The notes under the pieces are model-generated. The model was not told the DNA's origin. It searched no databases and worked only from the letters and a program-made list of their open reading frames with translations. A stretch of 64,000 nt of DNA from JALOLG01 sp963776935 (GTDB lineage Bacteria; Actinomycetota; Acidimicrobiia; Acidimicrobiales; Ilumatobacteraceae), in NCBI GenBank assembly GCA_963776935.1, contig CAVZOP010000012.1:186001-250000 (forward strand), given 5' to 3'. Positions within the stretch are counted from its first letter, which is position 1. Every line of letters begins with the position of its first letter. This document shows, one piece after another, positions 43,100 through 53,079 of this stretch. The position numbers were made by a program, and so were the translations under genes.

Positions 43100-44323
43100 A
43101 TGCTGGGACGGTCAGGGCGCACCCGTGCGCTCACAGTCGTCATCGGGCTCGTTGCCGCGGCAACGGTGACCGGGGTGGCGGGCATCGCCTCCGGAACCGT
43201 CGCCGCCGACGGTCCGAACGTCGGCACGCCATGGGTCGTGACCGTCGGTGATTCGGCGATCTCCGGCGAGGCCGGCCGATGGGCAGGCAACACGAACCAG
43301 TCGTCGAGCAAGGTCGACGCGGGTGGCGCCGACGCGTACTTCGACAACGCGACGCGCACGGCCGAGCAGATCCCGGGCTGTCACCGCTCCGAGGCCGCCG
43401 AGGCACACATCTTCGGCGGCGCCAACTCGCTCAACCTCGCCTGTTCGGGTGCGCGCACGTACACCCAGGCCGGCAACCCCTTCAAGCCCGGCCTCGACTT
43501 CTACAACGGGGCCGGCGGCAAGGGTCAGGCGCTGATGCTCCAGGAGTTCGCCGCGACCCACAACGTCGAGGTCGTCACCGTGCTCATCGGCGCCAACAAC
43601 TTCGGGTTCGCCGACATCGTGCAGCAGTGCGTCACCAACTGGCTGACATCACCGTCGTGGTGGAAGAACTACTGCTACGACGACTCGAGCATCTCGAGCC
43701 GGTTCACCGCCAGCGCGGTCGCGGCGCGCACCAACGAGGTCGCGGGAGCGATCCTCAACGTGGCAGCCGCCATGACGGCCAACGGCTACACGGCGAACGA
43801 CTACAAGATCATCGTCCAGACCTACTCGTCGCCGATTCCGCGCGGTGGCCAGATCCGCTACGCCGAGAGCGGCTGGACACGGCAGTCGGTCGGCGGTTGC
43901 GGCGTCTGGAACCGGGATGCCGACTGGGCCAACGACACCGCAGTCGTGAAGATGAACCAGGCGCTGACACAGGGCGCGGCGCAGACGGGACTCGCCAACA
44001 TCGTGATCCTCGACAACGTCGCCGCCCTCGACGGTCGCCGCCTGTGCGAGTCGGGCGTCGGGCTGCTCGAGGAGAAGGGCGTCGCGACGTGGCAGAGCGC
44101 CGGTGCCGTCGACAAGACCGAGTGGGTGAGCCAGATCCGCACCGTGACGACGATCTTCGGTCCCTACCAGCTCCAAGAGGGAATCCACCCGAGCTACTGG
44201 GGCGAGCTGGCGTTGCGTAACTGCCTCCGCCTGGCCTACAACGGCGGTGACGTCCGCGGTGGGCGTTGCGTGCGCCAGGCCAACGGCCTCGTCGGCGGCG
44301 AGCCGATCATGCAACTGATCTAG
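43100..44323 (+). CDS. Secreted SGNH/GDSL hydrolase
   Basis: A 407-aa exported esterase or lipase. The signal peptide (ALTVVIGLVAAATVTGVAG) is cleaved near TVAADG. SGNH blocks are visible: block I VTVGDSAISGEAGRW with the nucleophile Ser, block III LIGANNFGF and block V GIHPSYWGELALR with the catalytic His. Ten or more cysteines suggest disulfides. The gene's stop TAG overlaps, in opposite orientation, the stop of the LppM-like gene. Confidence 0.85.
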   Translation: MLGRSGRTRALTVVIGLVAAATVTGVAGIASGTVAADGPNVGTPWVVTVGDSAISGEAGRWAGNTNQSSSKVDAGGADAYFDNATRTAEQIPGCHRSEAAEAHIFGGANSLNLACSGARTYTQAGNPFKPGLDFYNGAGGKGQALMLQEFAATHNVEVVTVLIGANNFGFADIVQQCVTNWLTSPSWWKNYCYDDSSISSRFTASAVAARTNEVAGAILNVAAAMTANGYTANDYKIIVQTYSSPIPRGGQIRYAESGWTRQSVGGCGVWNRDADWANDTAVVKMNQALTQGAAQTGLANIVILDNVAALDGRRLCESGVGLLEEKGVATWQSAGAVDKTEWVSQIRTVTTIFGPYQLQEGIHPSYWGELALRNCLRLAYNGGDVRGGRCVRQANGLVGGEPIMQLI

Positions 44324-45105
44324 CGAACACGCTGCGCCATGCGGCGCTGTTGAGTTCGCTTGCGACGGGCGCCGAGCACGAAGGCGATGAAGGCGACCGC
44401 CAACACGATCCAGACGATCAGGGCGACCATCGCCGCGGTGGCGAGCGGGCCCGCCCACGAGCCACCTTCGGCCGGCCGTTGCACGGTCTGGGTGGTGACC
44501 TCGACCGACGACCCGTCGAGTGGGGCCGTCCACTGGAACACGTCGGGATCGACCTCGGTGCCGGTGGTCGACACGAGCTCGCCCGGCAGGGCGACGCGGA
44601 ACTCGACCGACATCGACTCGGCGGGCGTCGTCCCGCTCGCCGCGAACTCGTCGCCGAACGGCAGGCCGCCGACAGCCGCGATGAGGTCGGCGTCGGCGAA
44701 CGACTCGAACCCGTTCGGCAGCGTGAGCACGCCGTCGATCGCGTTCGACGTCTGATCGTCGACCGTCGTGCGGGCCGCGGCCATCCCGCTGAACGGCGGG
44801 CCGATGCTGTTGAGCACGTTGGCGAGCTCCTGCGGTGAAGCAACCGCGTGCGTCAGCGTGATCTCGACGGTGCCGGTGTCGGTCGTCGTCGGGCCGTCGA
44901 TCGTCCATCCGGCGGCGATCGCGTCGTCGAAGCGCAGATCATCGACGAGCCCTGGGACCTTGCCGACGAGCTCGGCGTCGGCCACGGCGTGGACCGTCAC
45001 CGTGCCGGTGCCGTCGGGCGCGATGGCGACATCGACATCGACGTCGAGCCGGCATGCCGTGAGCGCGAGCGCGCTGATCACGATGAGGAGCACACGGCGG
45101 GTCAC
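44320..45105 (-). CDS. LppM-like lipoprotein with C-terminal membrane helix
   Basis: A 261-aa protein resembling mycobacterial LppM, an envelope protein. The GTG at 45105 gives a signal peptide with lipobox LALTACRLD. The domain starts VDVDVAIAPDGTGTVTVHAV and includes FDDAIAAGWTIDGP; a C-terminal helix (TAAMVALIVWIVLAVAFIAF) with a basic tail follows. The whole is thus anchored at both ends. It is divergent from an ECF sigma factor operon. Confidence 0.75.
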   Translation of the reverse strand: MTRRVLLIVISALALTACRLDVDVDVAIAPDGTGTVTVHAVADAELVGKVPGLVDDLRFDDAIAAGWTIDGPTTTDTGTVEITLTHAVASPQELANVLNSIGPPFSGMAAARTTVDDQTSNAIDGVLTLPNGFESFADADLIAAVGGLPFGDEFAASGTTPAESMSVEFRVALPGELVSTTGTEVDPDVFQWTAPLDGSSVEVTTQTVQRPAEGGSWAGPLATAAMVALIVWIVLAVAFIAFVLGARRKRTQQRRMAQRVR

Positions 45106-45215
45106 GACGCCCCATTCTCGCAGGAGGTGATGTGCCGTGCCTGGCACCGTTGCCGAGCACCCGGGAACCATCTCGGCCACCGCGGTGTCGGGACTCGCGA
45201 CAGGCTGTCAACGAG

Positions 45216-45782
45216 ATGACCCACCGGCTCGAGCCAGGAACGACCGACGTCGTGCTCGTGGCTCGCGCCCGAAACGGTGACGACGAGGCGTTCGGTGAGT
45301 TGGTTCGCCGACATCAAGCGGCGGCCCTCAGGCTGGCGGCGGCGGTACTGGGGTCGAACGAGGAAGCGCGCGACGTCGTGCAGGAGGCATTCGTGAAGGC
45401 ATACCGGGCACTGGGACGCTTCCGGGGTGACGTGCCCGTGCGCCCGTGGCTGATGCGGATCGTCGCCAACGAGGCGAAGAACTCGCGGCGGGGGCGCACC
45501 CGGCGCACACACCGCGAGGACCGTCACGGGCGGCTTGCCGTCGTACCGCCGCCGACCCCCGACGAGTTGGCGACGCTTTCGATGGACGCGCGACATCTGC
45601 TCGACGCGCTGGCGACCCTCGGTCATGCCGATCGCGAGGTGTTGGTCTACCGCTACGTCGTGGGACTGTCCGAGACCGAGACCGCACACTCGATCGGCGC
45701 CCCCGTCGGCACGGTCAAGTCGAGGTCGTCGCGGGCGCTGACGCGCCTGCGTGACGTCATGGGCGTCGAGGAGGATCGATGA
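45216..45782 (+). CDS. ECF RNA polymerase sigma factor
   Basis: A 188-aa extracytoplasmic-function sigma factor. Region 2 is AFGELVRRHQAAALRLAAAV with EEARDVVQEAFVKAYRALGR; region 4 is LATLGHADREVLVYRYVVGL with GAPVGTVKSRSSRALTRLRD. The ATG at 45216 follows the weak ribosome-binding site CAACGAG. It overlaps the next gene by four bases (ATGA), the usual arrangement with a cognate anti-sigma factor. Confidence 0.9.
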   Translation: MTHRLEPGTTDVVLVARARNGDDEAFGELVRRHQAAALRLAAAVLGSNEEARDVVQEAFVKAYRALGRFRGDVPVRPWLMRIVANEAKNSRRGRTRRTHREDRHGRLAVVPPPTPDELATLSMDARHLLDALATLGHADREVLVYRYVVGLSETETAHSIGAPVGTVKSRSSRALTRLRDVMGVEEDR

Positions 45783-46609
45783 CCGACCCGTCGATGAGTG
45801 ACACGGCGCTGATCGACCGCTTGGTCGAGCTCGGCGAGCAGCTCGAGCGCGACCTCGCCGGCGCTGCCGACGACCTGGCCGACGCCGTCGTGGCGAGGAT
45901 CCGCGTCGAGCCGACCAGGCGCTCGGAGCACCCCGTGTTCGTGCGTCGGGCGGGGCTGTGGTCGGCGGCCGCGGCGGTGGTGCTGCTCGTCGTGGTGCTC
46001 GTCGCCGTTCCGGGGCCGCGTCGCACGATCGCTCGATGGTTCGGGGTCGGCTCCGTGCGCATCGAGCCGGTGCCGACGGCGCCGCCGTCGTCGGCCACCG
46101 CCGAGCCGGCCACGCCGAGCACGACCGCGACGAGCGTGGCCGAACCGGATCCCGACCCACTCGGTCTCGGACCGGCAGTCACCGCCGACGAGGCGGTGGC
46201 GGCGACCGGCCTGCGGCTCCCGGCCGCGGCCTCGCTCGGTGAGCCCGCGTCGTTCCACGTTCCCGGTGGGCCGCAGATAGTGGCGCGTCACGACGTCGAG
46301 GGTCGCACGGTGCTGGTCGCTGTTCTGGCCGGCACGACCGACGAGGCCGCGTTCGTCAAGCAGGTCCGACCCGATCAGGTGACCGCGGTCGAGGTGCCCG
46401 GTCGCGATGGGGCGAGCTCATCCGGGCTCTGGATCGAGGGCGAGCCGCACACGTTCGCGTACGTCGGCGCCGACGGCGAGCTCGGTGTCGAACCGCTCCG
46501 TCTCGCCGGCGACACCCTGTTGTGGGAGCGCGCCGGCGTCACGCTCCGTGTGGAGGGTGCTCGCGACCTCGCCGAGGCGCTGGAGATCGCGAGCTCGATG
46601 GAACTCTGA
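45779..46609 (+). CDS. Probable membrane anti-sigma factor lacking a zinc motif
   Basis: A 276-aa single-pass membrane protein: an N-terminal cytoplasmic part of about 58 residues (ALIDRLVELGEQLERDLAGA), one helix (AAAAVVLLVVVLVAVPG) and an extracytoplasmic domain of about 190 residues (TADEAVAATGLRLPAAASLG). Overlap with the sigma factor gene points to an anti-sigma role. The zinc-binding HxxxCxxC of ZAS anti-sigma factors is absent, and no cysteine was seen, so inhibition would use another fold. Confidence 0.7.
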   Translation: MTDPSMSDTALIDRLVELGEQLERDLAGAADDLADAVVARIRVEPTRRSEHPVFVRRAGLWSAAAAVVLLVVVLVAVPGPRRTIARWFGVGSVRIEPVPTAPPSSATAEPATPSTTATSVAEPDPDPLGLGPAVTADEAVAATGLRLPAAASLGEPASFHVPGGPQIVARHDVEGRTVLVAVLAGTTDEAAFVKQVRPDQVTAVEVPGRDGASSSGLWIEGEPHTFAYVGADGELGVEPLRLAGDTLLWERAGVTLRVEGARDLAEALEIASSMEL

Positions 46610-46634
46610 AGGTGGCGGTGGTGTCAGGACAGGC

Positions 46635-47987
46635 GTGAAGCGAATCGCGCCCCTGTTGTTCGTGATCGCCGGCTGCGCGTCAGCCAGCGCGATCGAATCT
46701 GACGATGCCGTGCGGAGCGCCGATGCGCCCGAATCGTCCACACCGCAGCTCGAAGCGCTCCCGTCCGTGGAGTCGACGACCGACGCTGCGGCCGGCGACG
46801 CGACCAAGGCTGCGTTGCCCGATGTCGCCGCGATCCGACGCGATGGATCGGTCGTGCGGGTTCGCGACGGTCACGTGGTCACCGACAAGGCCGCCGCACC
46901 TCGTCACGGCCTCGTCGCGCTCGACGGTCGGACCTTCGTCGAGACCACCTCGAGCGACGCCGCTACGACCGAGGTGCGCTGGACGCATCTGTTCACCGGC
47001 GAGCCGGCCGGACTCGCGTCGATCCAGGATGCGCATCTGGTGCCGACGGTCACCGACACCAGCGGCCGGTTCGTGGCGCTCGTCAGCGAGGCCGCCGGGC
47101 ACGTCGACGGGGCGATCGCGCCCGGGCGTGCGTCGAGCACCATCGTGATCGCCGATGGTGAGCTCGGCGAGCGGTACCGCACGACGCTCCCCGGCAACTT
47201 CTACCCCGAGGCGTTCGGCATCACGGACGCCGTGAATGGCGTGCCTGACACCGTCTATCTGTTGGAGTACCTCCCAGCCGACGCCCCCACCCACTACCGC
47301 GTCCGCGTGCTCGACACGGCGACTGGCAAGATCGGGCTGCCGGTCAACCTACGCTTCAAGACGCAAGAGGTCGACGCGGCGATGGCCGGGATCAGCCGCA
47401 CCCAGGTGGTGTCGGGCCACGACGGTGGTCTGGTCTTCACGCTCTACCGCGGTGTCGCCGGCGAGGGCGATCGCCACGGGTACGCGTTCGTCCACACGCT
47501 CGGGTTGGCGGGCGGCGTCTGGTGCCTCGACCTCCCGCCCGAGATGGAGCTCGACACGCAGCCGGGCGCGCTCGTCGTGGCCGGTGATCGGCTCGTGGTG
47601 GCGAGCGCCAACGGCACCATCGGAAACTACGAGATCGCGGCCGTGCCCGACCCAACCCGCCGACCGGTCATCGATGTCGTCCGCCACTACCTCCAACCCG
47701 AGGGCGAGCCGGTGCTCGCCGCCAGCGGTGATCGGGTGTGGGTGGCGTGGCGCGACCTCCTCTACGAGTTGGACGCGACGACGCTGCAGCTGGTGGACTC
47801 CCAACCGCACCGGGTCGCCGGAACGGTCAGCGCGATGGCGGCGACGAACGACGGGCTCGTGATCGCCTATGCGGACGGCACGATCGAACTGCGTGACGGC
47901 GCGACCATCGACCTCACCCCTGACAACGACGACGACGATGGGGCCGACATCGTCGCCCTGTTCGTCGACGATGCCGGATCGCCCTGA
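46635..47987 (+). CDS. Lipoprotein with beta-propeller-like repeats
   Basis: A 450-aa predicted lipoprotein. The GTG at 46635 gives a short signal ending VIAGCAS. Repeated short beta motifs (RDGSVVRVRDGHVV, NGTIGNYEI, ADGTIELRDG) suggest a WD40/PQQ-like propeller. It follows the anti-sigma-like gene by 25 bp and is probably the third gene of the sigma factor operon, perhaps supplying the external sensor. It converges on clpC. Confidence 0.6.
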   Translation: MKRIAPLLFVIAGCASASAIESDDAVRSADAPESSTPQLEALPSVESTTDAAAGDATKAALPDVAAIRRDGSVVRVRDGHVVTDKAAAPRHGLVALDGRTFVETTSSDAATTEVRWTHLFTGEPAGLASIQDAHLVPTVTDTSGRFVALVSEAAGHVDGAIAPGRASSTIVIADGELGERYRTTLPGNFYPEAFGITDAVNGVPDTVYLLEYLPADAPTHYRVRVLDTATGKIGLPVNLRFKTQEVDAAMAGISRTQVVSGHDGGLVFTLYRGVAGEGDRHGYAFVHTLGLAGGVWCLDLPPEMELDTQPGALVVAGDRLVVASANGTIGNYEIAAVPDPTRRPVIDVVRHYLQPEGEPVLAASGDRVWVAWRDLLYELDATTLQLVDSQPHRVAGTVSAMAATNDGLVIAYADGTIELRDGATIDLTPDNDDDDGADIVALFVDDAGSP

Positions 47988-48003
47988 TCGATCGTTGCGC
48001 TGA

Positions 48004-50602
48004 TCAGTCGTTGGCGGTTGGTGGTGGCAGCTCTTCGCCGGCCACCGCCGAGTCGTTGGTGGCGGTGGTCGCCAGCTCGACCGACGACGGGGGCACGAAG
48101 CCCTCGACGGCGGTGAACGTGAACCGCTGCTCGCCTTCGTTGTCGGGGTCGTCCTCGACGTCGACGACGATGATCTCGCCGGCCGAGAACTCCTTGTAGA
48201 GGATCTTCTCCGACAACGTGTCCTCGATGTAACGCTGGATGGCGCGGCGCAGCGGTCGCGCCCCGAGCATCGGGTCGTAGCCGCGGGCGGCAAGGAGGTA
48301 CTTGGCGTCTTCCTTGAGCTCGATGCCGAGACCCTGACCCTCGAGCTGGCCGACCAGCCGCTTGGTCATCATGTCGACCATCTGCACGACCTCGGCCCGC
48401 GACAGCTCGTGGAACACGATGACCTCGTCGATGCGGTTGAGGAACTCGGGACGGAAGTGCAGCTTCAGCGCATCCATCACCTTCTCCTTCATCCGCTCGT
48501 AGCTCATCGCCGCGTCGCCGGTGGTGAAGCCGACGTTGGCCTTGCGCAGGTCCTGGGTGCCGAGGTTCGACGTCATGATCAGCACGGTGTTGCGGAAGTC
48601 GACCGAGCGGCCCTGACTGTCGGTCAGGCGGCCCTCTTCGAGGATCTGCAGCAGCGTGTTGAACACGTCGGGGTGGGCCTTTTCGATCTCGTCGAACAGG
48701 ACCACCGAGAACGGACGCGCGACGGACGGCTTCGGTGAGCTGGCCGCCCTCTTCGTAGCCGACATATCCGGGGGGCGAGCCGACGAGGCGGCTCACGGTG
48801 TGCTTCTCCATGTACTCGGACATGTCGAGCGTGATCATCGCCGCGTCGTCGCCGAACAGGAACTCGGCGAGCGTCTTGGCGAGCTCGGTCTTTCCGACGC
48901 CCGTCGGGCCGAGGAAGATGAACGACCCACTCGGGCGCTTCGGGTCCTTGAGGCCGGCCCGGGTGCGGCGGATCGACTGCGACACGGCGCCGATCGCCAT
49001 CTCCTGGCCGATGATGCGCTTGTGCAGCTCGCCTTCCATGTTGAGGAGCTTGTGGGTCTCCTCCTCGGTGAGCTTGTAGACGGGGATGCCCGTCCAGAGG
49101 CTGAGCACCTCGGCGACGGCTTCCTCGTCGACCTCGTCGAACAGGTCGACCCCTTCGGCCTTGACCTCGACCTCTTTGACCGACTTCTCCTCGAGCAGCG
49201 CCTTCTCCTGGTCGCGCAGGCGCCCGGCCTCCTCGAACTGCTGCTCCTCGACGGCGCGCTTCTTGGCCTCCTGGACGTCGTCGATGCGGCGTTCGAGATC
49301 GCGCAGGTCGGGCGGCGTCTTCATGCGCTTGATGCGCAGGCGGCTGCCGGCCTCGTCGATGAGGTCGATCGCCTTGTCGGGCAGGTGACGGTCGGAGATG
49401 TAGCGGTCGGCGAGGTTGGCCGCGGCGACGAGCGCCTGGTCGGTGATCGTGACCCGGTGATGGGCCTCGTACTGGTCGCGGATGCCCTTGAGGATCTCGA
49501 TCGTGTGGGCGAGTGTCGGCTCCTCGACGCGGACCGGCTGGAAGCGGCGCTCGAGGGCGGCGTCCTTCTCGACGTGCTTGCGGTACTCGTCGAGCGTCGT
49601 GGCGCCGACGGTCTGCAACTCGCCGCGGGCGAGCATCGGCTTGAGGATCGACGCCGCGTCGATGGCGCCCTCGGCCGCACCTGCACCGACGAGCGTGTGG
49701 ATCTCGTCGATGAACAAGATGATGTCGCCGCGGGTCTTGATCTCCTTGAGCACCTTCTTGAGGCGCTCCTCGAAGTCGCCGCGGTAGCGCGAGCCGGCGA
49801 CGAGCGCGCCGAGGTCGAGCGTGTAGAGCTGCTTGCCGTGCAACGTGTCGGGGACGTCGTTGTTGACGATCATCTGGGCGAGACCTTCGACGATGGCCGT
49901 CTTGCCGACGCCCGGCTCGCCGACGAGCACCGGGTTGTTCTTGGTGCGCCGCGACAGGATCTGCATCACCCGCTCGAGCTCGCGGGTGCGACCGATCACG
50001 GGGTCGAGCTTGCGCTCGCGGGCCATCTGGGTGAGGTTGCGACCGAACTGGTCGAGGATCTGGCTCGACCCCTTGTCGCCCGGGTCGTCCTTGGTGGATC
50101 CGCCGACGTTGGCGCCGGCCGGGCCCTGCTCGCCACCGCTGGCGCGGCCGCTGCTGGCCGGCCCCTGGTAGCCCGACAGGAGCTGGATCACTTGCTGGCG
50201 GACGCGACTGAGGTCGGCGCCGAGCTTGACGAGCACCTGGGCGGCGACGCCCTCGCCCTCGCGGATGAGGCCGAGCAGGATGTGCTCGGTGCCGATGTAG
50301 TTGTGGCCGAGCTGGAGCGCCTCACGCAGTGAGAGCTCGAGCACCTTCTTCGCCCTGGGGGTGAACGGGATGTGCCCGGACGGCGACGAGCCGCCCTGAC
50401 CGATGATCTCTTCGACCTGGTTGCGCACGGCTTCGAGCGAGATCCCGAGGCTCTCGAGGGCCTTGGCCGCGACGCCTTCACCCTCGTGGATGAGACCGAG
50501 GAGGATGTGCTCGGTGCCGATGTAACTGTGGTTCAGCAGCCGCGCTTCCTCTTGCGCCAGCACGACGACCCGCCGGGCCCTGTCGGTGAAGCGTTCGAAC
50601 AT
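48004..50602 (-). CDS. clpC: ATP-dependent Clp protease ATPase subunit ClpC, one frame change
   Basis: A corrected length of about 866 aa. It is the Hsp100 unfoldase that feeds ClpP. Two N-terminal Clp repeats (FTDRARRVVVLAQEEARLLN; RAKKVLELSLREALQLGHN), the first AAA+ module (GEPGVGKTAIVEGLAQ), the UVR linker (QFEEAGRLRDQEKALLEE) and the second AAA+ module (LGPTGVGKTELAKTLAEFLF) are all present. Near 48717-48722 one extra base breaks the frame: TEAVRR should continue RPFSVVLFDEIEKAHPDVFN and on to the normal C-terminus (PLRRAIQRYIEDTLSEKIL). ClpC is essential in studied actinobacteria, so this frame break is very probably an assembly error. Confidence 0.92.
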
Positions 50603-50777
50603 GAGTGTCGCCCTTTCCCGAACGGCGAATGCGTGTACTCACTCTATCGGTGGGTCGTGGGTTCGCTTGATCGTTCGTGTGACGATGGACATGTCGGGAC
50701 CGTCTGCACGGCCGGGTGCACCCGGACGGTCACCCGGAGTGTTCGCGCCTTCGGCCGAATCCCTCTAGCCTGGCCGC

Positions 50778-51779
50778 GTGTCCGACGACGGGTCGACGTC
50801 TCCACTGCTCGCGCTGCCCGGGATCGCCGTCGATCGCCGCCGGGTCGAGGCAGCGATGCGTGAGTCGGTCGTGACGTCCGACCCCTACCTGACCGAGCTC
50901 GCCTCGCATCTCATCGTCGCCGGCGGCAAGCGGCTGCGGCCGGTGTTGGCGATCGCCGCCGCGCGGGTGGCCGGCGCGCCCGCCACCGACGAAGCGGTGC
51001 GCGGCGGGGTGGCGTGCGAGCTCGTGCACCTCGGCTCGCTGTACCACGACGACGTGATGGACGAGGCGTCGACGCGGCGTGGCGTCGACACCGTGAACGC
51101 CAAGTGGGGCAACCTGCAGGCGATCCTCGCCGGCGACTTCCTGCTGTCCCGCGCGTCGGGGATCGCGGCCTCGCTCGGCACCGAGATCGCCGGGCTGCTG
51201 GCGAGCACGATCGGTTGGCTGTGCGAGGGCCAGATCGAAGAGCTCCGCCACACCTACGACATCGCGCGCTCCGAGCCGAGCTACTTCACCTCGATCCAGG
51301 GCAAGACGGCATCGTTGTTCGGAACGGCGGCCCGCATCGGCGGCATCGTCGCCGGCTCCGACCGCGAGCTCATCGACGCGCTCACCGAGTACGGCAACTC
51401 GTTCGGCATCGTGTTCCAGATCGTCGACGACATCCTCGACGTCACGGCGACGGAGGATCAGCTCGGCAAACCGGCGGGTCACGACATCGTCGAGGGGGTC
51501 TACACGCTCCCGGTGTTGCGGACACTCGCGCTCGGCCGCTCGGTCTCCGAGGAGCTGGGCGATCTGCTCGGCCGGCCGCTCGATGTGGTCGAGCGCGACA
51601 AGGCGCTGGCGATCGTCCGCTCGAACGAGGGGGTCGAGAGCGCGGTCACGACGGCCCGGCAGTACGTCGACGCCGCCGAGGCGGTGTGCGATCGCCTGCC
51701 CGCCGGCGCGGCGACCGACGCGTTGCGCGCCGCGCCCGCCGCGCTGCTGGCGACCGTGTACACCCGCTCGGCCGGTTGA
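50778..51779 (+). CDS. Trans-type polyprenyl diphosphate synthase
   Basis: A 333-aa enzyme that extends prenyl diphosphates, probably making the menaquinone side chain. Both aspartate-rich motifs are present: the first in LGSLYHDDVMDEASTRR, the second in FQIVDDILDVTATEDQLGKP. GGKRLRPVL is the third family marker. The GTG at 50778 starts the protein. It converges on a geranylgeranyl-reductase-type gene with a one-base gap, which fits a joint role in quinone or lipid prenyl chains. Confidence 0.9.
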   Translation: MSDDGSTSPLLALPGIAVDRRRVEAAMRESVVTSDPYLTELASHLIVAGGKRLRPVLAIAAARVAGAPATDEAVRGGVACELVHLGSLYHDDVMDEASTRRGVDTVNAKWGNLQAILAGDFLLSRASGIAASLGTEIAGLLASTIGWLCEGQIEELRHTYDIARSEPSYFTSIQGKTASLFGTAARIGGIVAGSDRELIDALTEYGNSFGIVFQIVDDILDVTATEDQLGKPAGHDIVEGVYTLPVLRTLALGRSVSEELGDLLGRPLDVVERDKALAIVRSNEGVESAVTTARQYVDAAEAVCDRLPAGAATDALRAAPAALLATVYTRSAG

Positions 51780-51780
51780 G

Positions 51781-53079
51781 TCACGCACGCGGCGCGACGC
51801 GGCTGATCGCGCCAGCGACGCGGTAGGCCAGCTCGGGCGCCCCCGTGATCGACGGTCGCAGCTCGTTGGTGGCCAACCGAACCGCATGCCCGGCGAGCGA
51901 GCTCCGCTTCGTGACGGTCCGCGCGAGGCGGTTCATCAGCGCCGGCCGGCCGGCGAACCGATCGAACAGCCGGCCGATCTTGAAGTACGTGCCGTAGTTC
52001 TCGGCAAGCATCGCCGGGTAGCGCTGCAGCACCGTGGCACTGTTCTCGCGCAACGCCTCGACGAGCACGTCGCCGGCGATGCGCCCGGTCTCGTAGGCGT
52101 ACTCGATGCCCGCCCCGATGAACGGGTTGGCGCTGCCCGCCGCGTCGCCGATGACGAGCCACGTCGGCCCGGCGGTCGGACCGACCGAACCGCCCAGCGG
52201 GACCCGGCCGCTGGCCGGGGCGCCGAGCGCCGCGCCGGGCTGGATCTGCCAGCGCTCGGCGATGTCGGTCGCGAACTGCTCGAGCATGTGGGTGGTGTTG
52301 ATCGCCTTGAAGTCCTTGGCGGTCGACACGACGCCCGCGCCGACGTTGACGGTGCCGTCGCCGAGCGGGAACACCCAGCCGTAGCCGGTGATCGCGGTGC
52401 CGTTGCGGTCGGTGAGATCGACCGTGAGCTCGATCACGGGTGTGTCGTGGAACGGGGACGCGAAGTAGTTGCGGATCGCCGTGGCGTAGGGCCACGTGCG
52501 CTCACGCGATGTGCCGAGGGCGCGCCCGAAGCGGCTGTTGGCGCCGTCGGCGACGACGAGGTACCGCGCCCGCATCTCGGTGGTCGACCCATCCGGTTGG
52601 CGGACGACGACGCCGCGAACGAACCCGCGCTCGACGATCGGGGCGAGCGCCTCGTGGCCGGTGAGCAGGCTGGCGCCAGCCGCGACCGCCCGGTCGGCGA
52701 CGAGCTCGTCGAGCCGGTCGCGGCGGGCGACGACCCCGTAGGCAGGGAACACCGGATGCGATGGCCAGTCGACCTCGACGTGGTTGCCACGTCCCGAGAT
52801 CCGGATCCGATCGATGCGTTGGAACCCGGACAGGGAGTCGGCCGAAACCCCCATCGCGGTGAGCTCGTGGACCGCGCGCGGTGTGAGCGTGTCGCCGCAC
52901 GTCTTCATGCGTGGCATCGCACGCCGTTCGATGACGACGACGCGATAGCCGGCGGTCGCCAGCCGGATGGCCGCCGCGGTGCCAGCGGGACCGGCGCCGA
53001 TGACGATGGTGTCGACGAGATCGGGCGCCGCGTAGGAGCCGGGGGCGCCGTTGCCGGAACTGGGATCGGACGCTGTCAC
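51781..53079 (-). CDS. Geranylgeranyl reductase family FAD-dependent oxidoreductase
   Basis: A 432-aa flavoprotein. It shows a Rossmann dinucleotide fold (TIVIGAGPAGTAAAIRLA), a motif MKTCGDTLTPRAV and the second FAD motif VIGDAAGSANPFIGAGIEYA. In actinobacteria relatives such as MenJ saturate one unit of the menaquinone prenyl chain. Next to a polyprenyl synthase and respiratory genes that role is likely but not proven. The GTG at 53079 overlaps the cytochrome c stop by four bases (GTGA), so the two genes are coupled. Confidence 0.85.
   Translation of the reverse strand: MTASDPSSGNGAPGSYAAPDLVDTIVIGAGPAGTAAAIRLATAGYRVVVIERRAMPRMKTCGDTLTPRAVHELTAMGVSADSLSGFQRIDRIRISGRGNHVEVDWPSHPVFPAYGVVARRDRLDELVADRAVAAGASLLTGHEALAPIVERGFVRGVVVRQPDGSTTEMRARYLVVADGANSRFGRALGTSRERTWPYATAIRNYFASPFHDTPVIELTVDLTDRNGTAITGYGWVFPLGDGTVNVGAGVVSTAKDFKAINTTHMLEQFATDIAERWQIQPGAALGAPASGRVPLGGSVGPTAGPTWLVIGDAAGSANPFIGAGIEYAYETGRIAGDVLVEALRENSATVLQRYPAMLAENYGTYFKIGRLFDRFAGRPALMNRLARTVTKRSSLAGHAVRLATNELRPSITGAPELAYRVAGAISRVAPRA

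Noticed and set aside
48004..50602. Two separate Clp genes
   Set aside because: The two frames join within the second AAA+ module at one extra base; neither part is a complete Clp protein.
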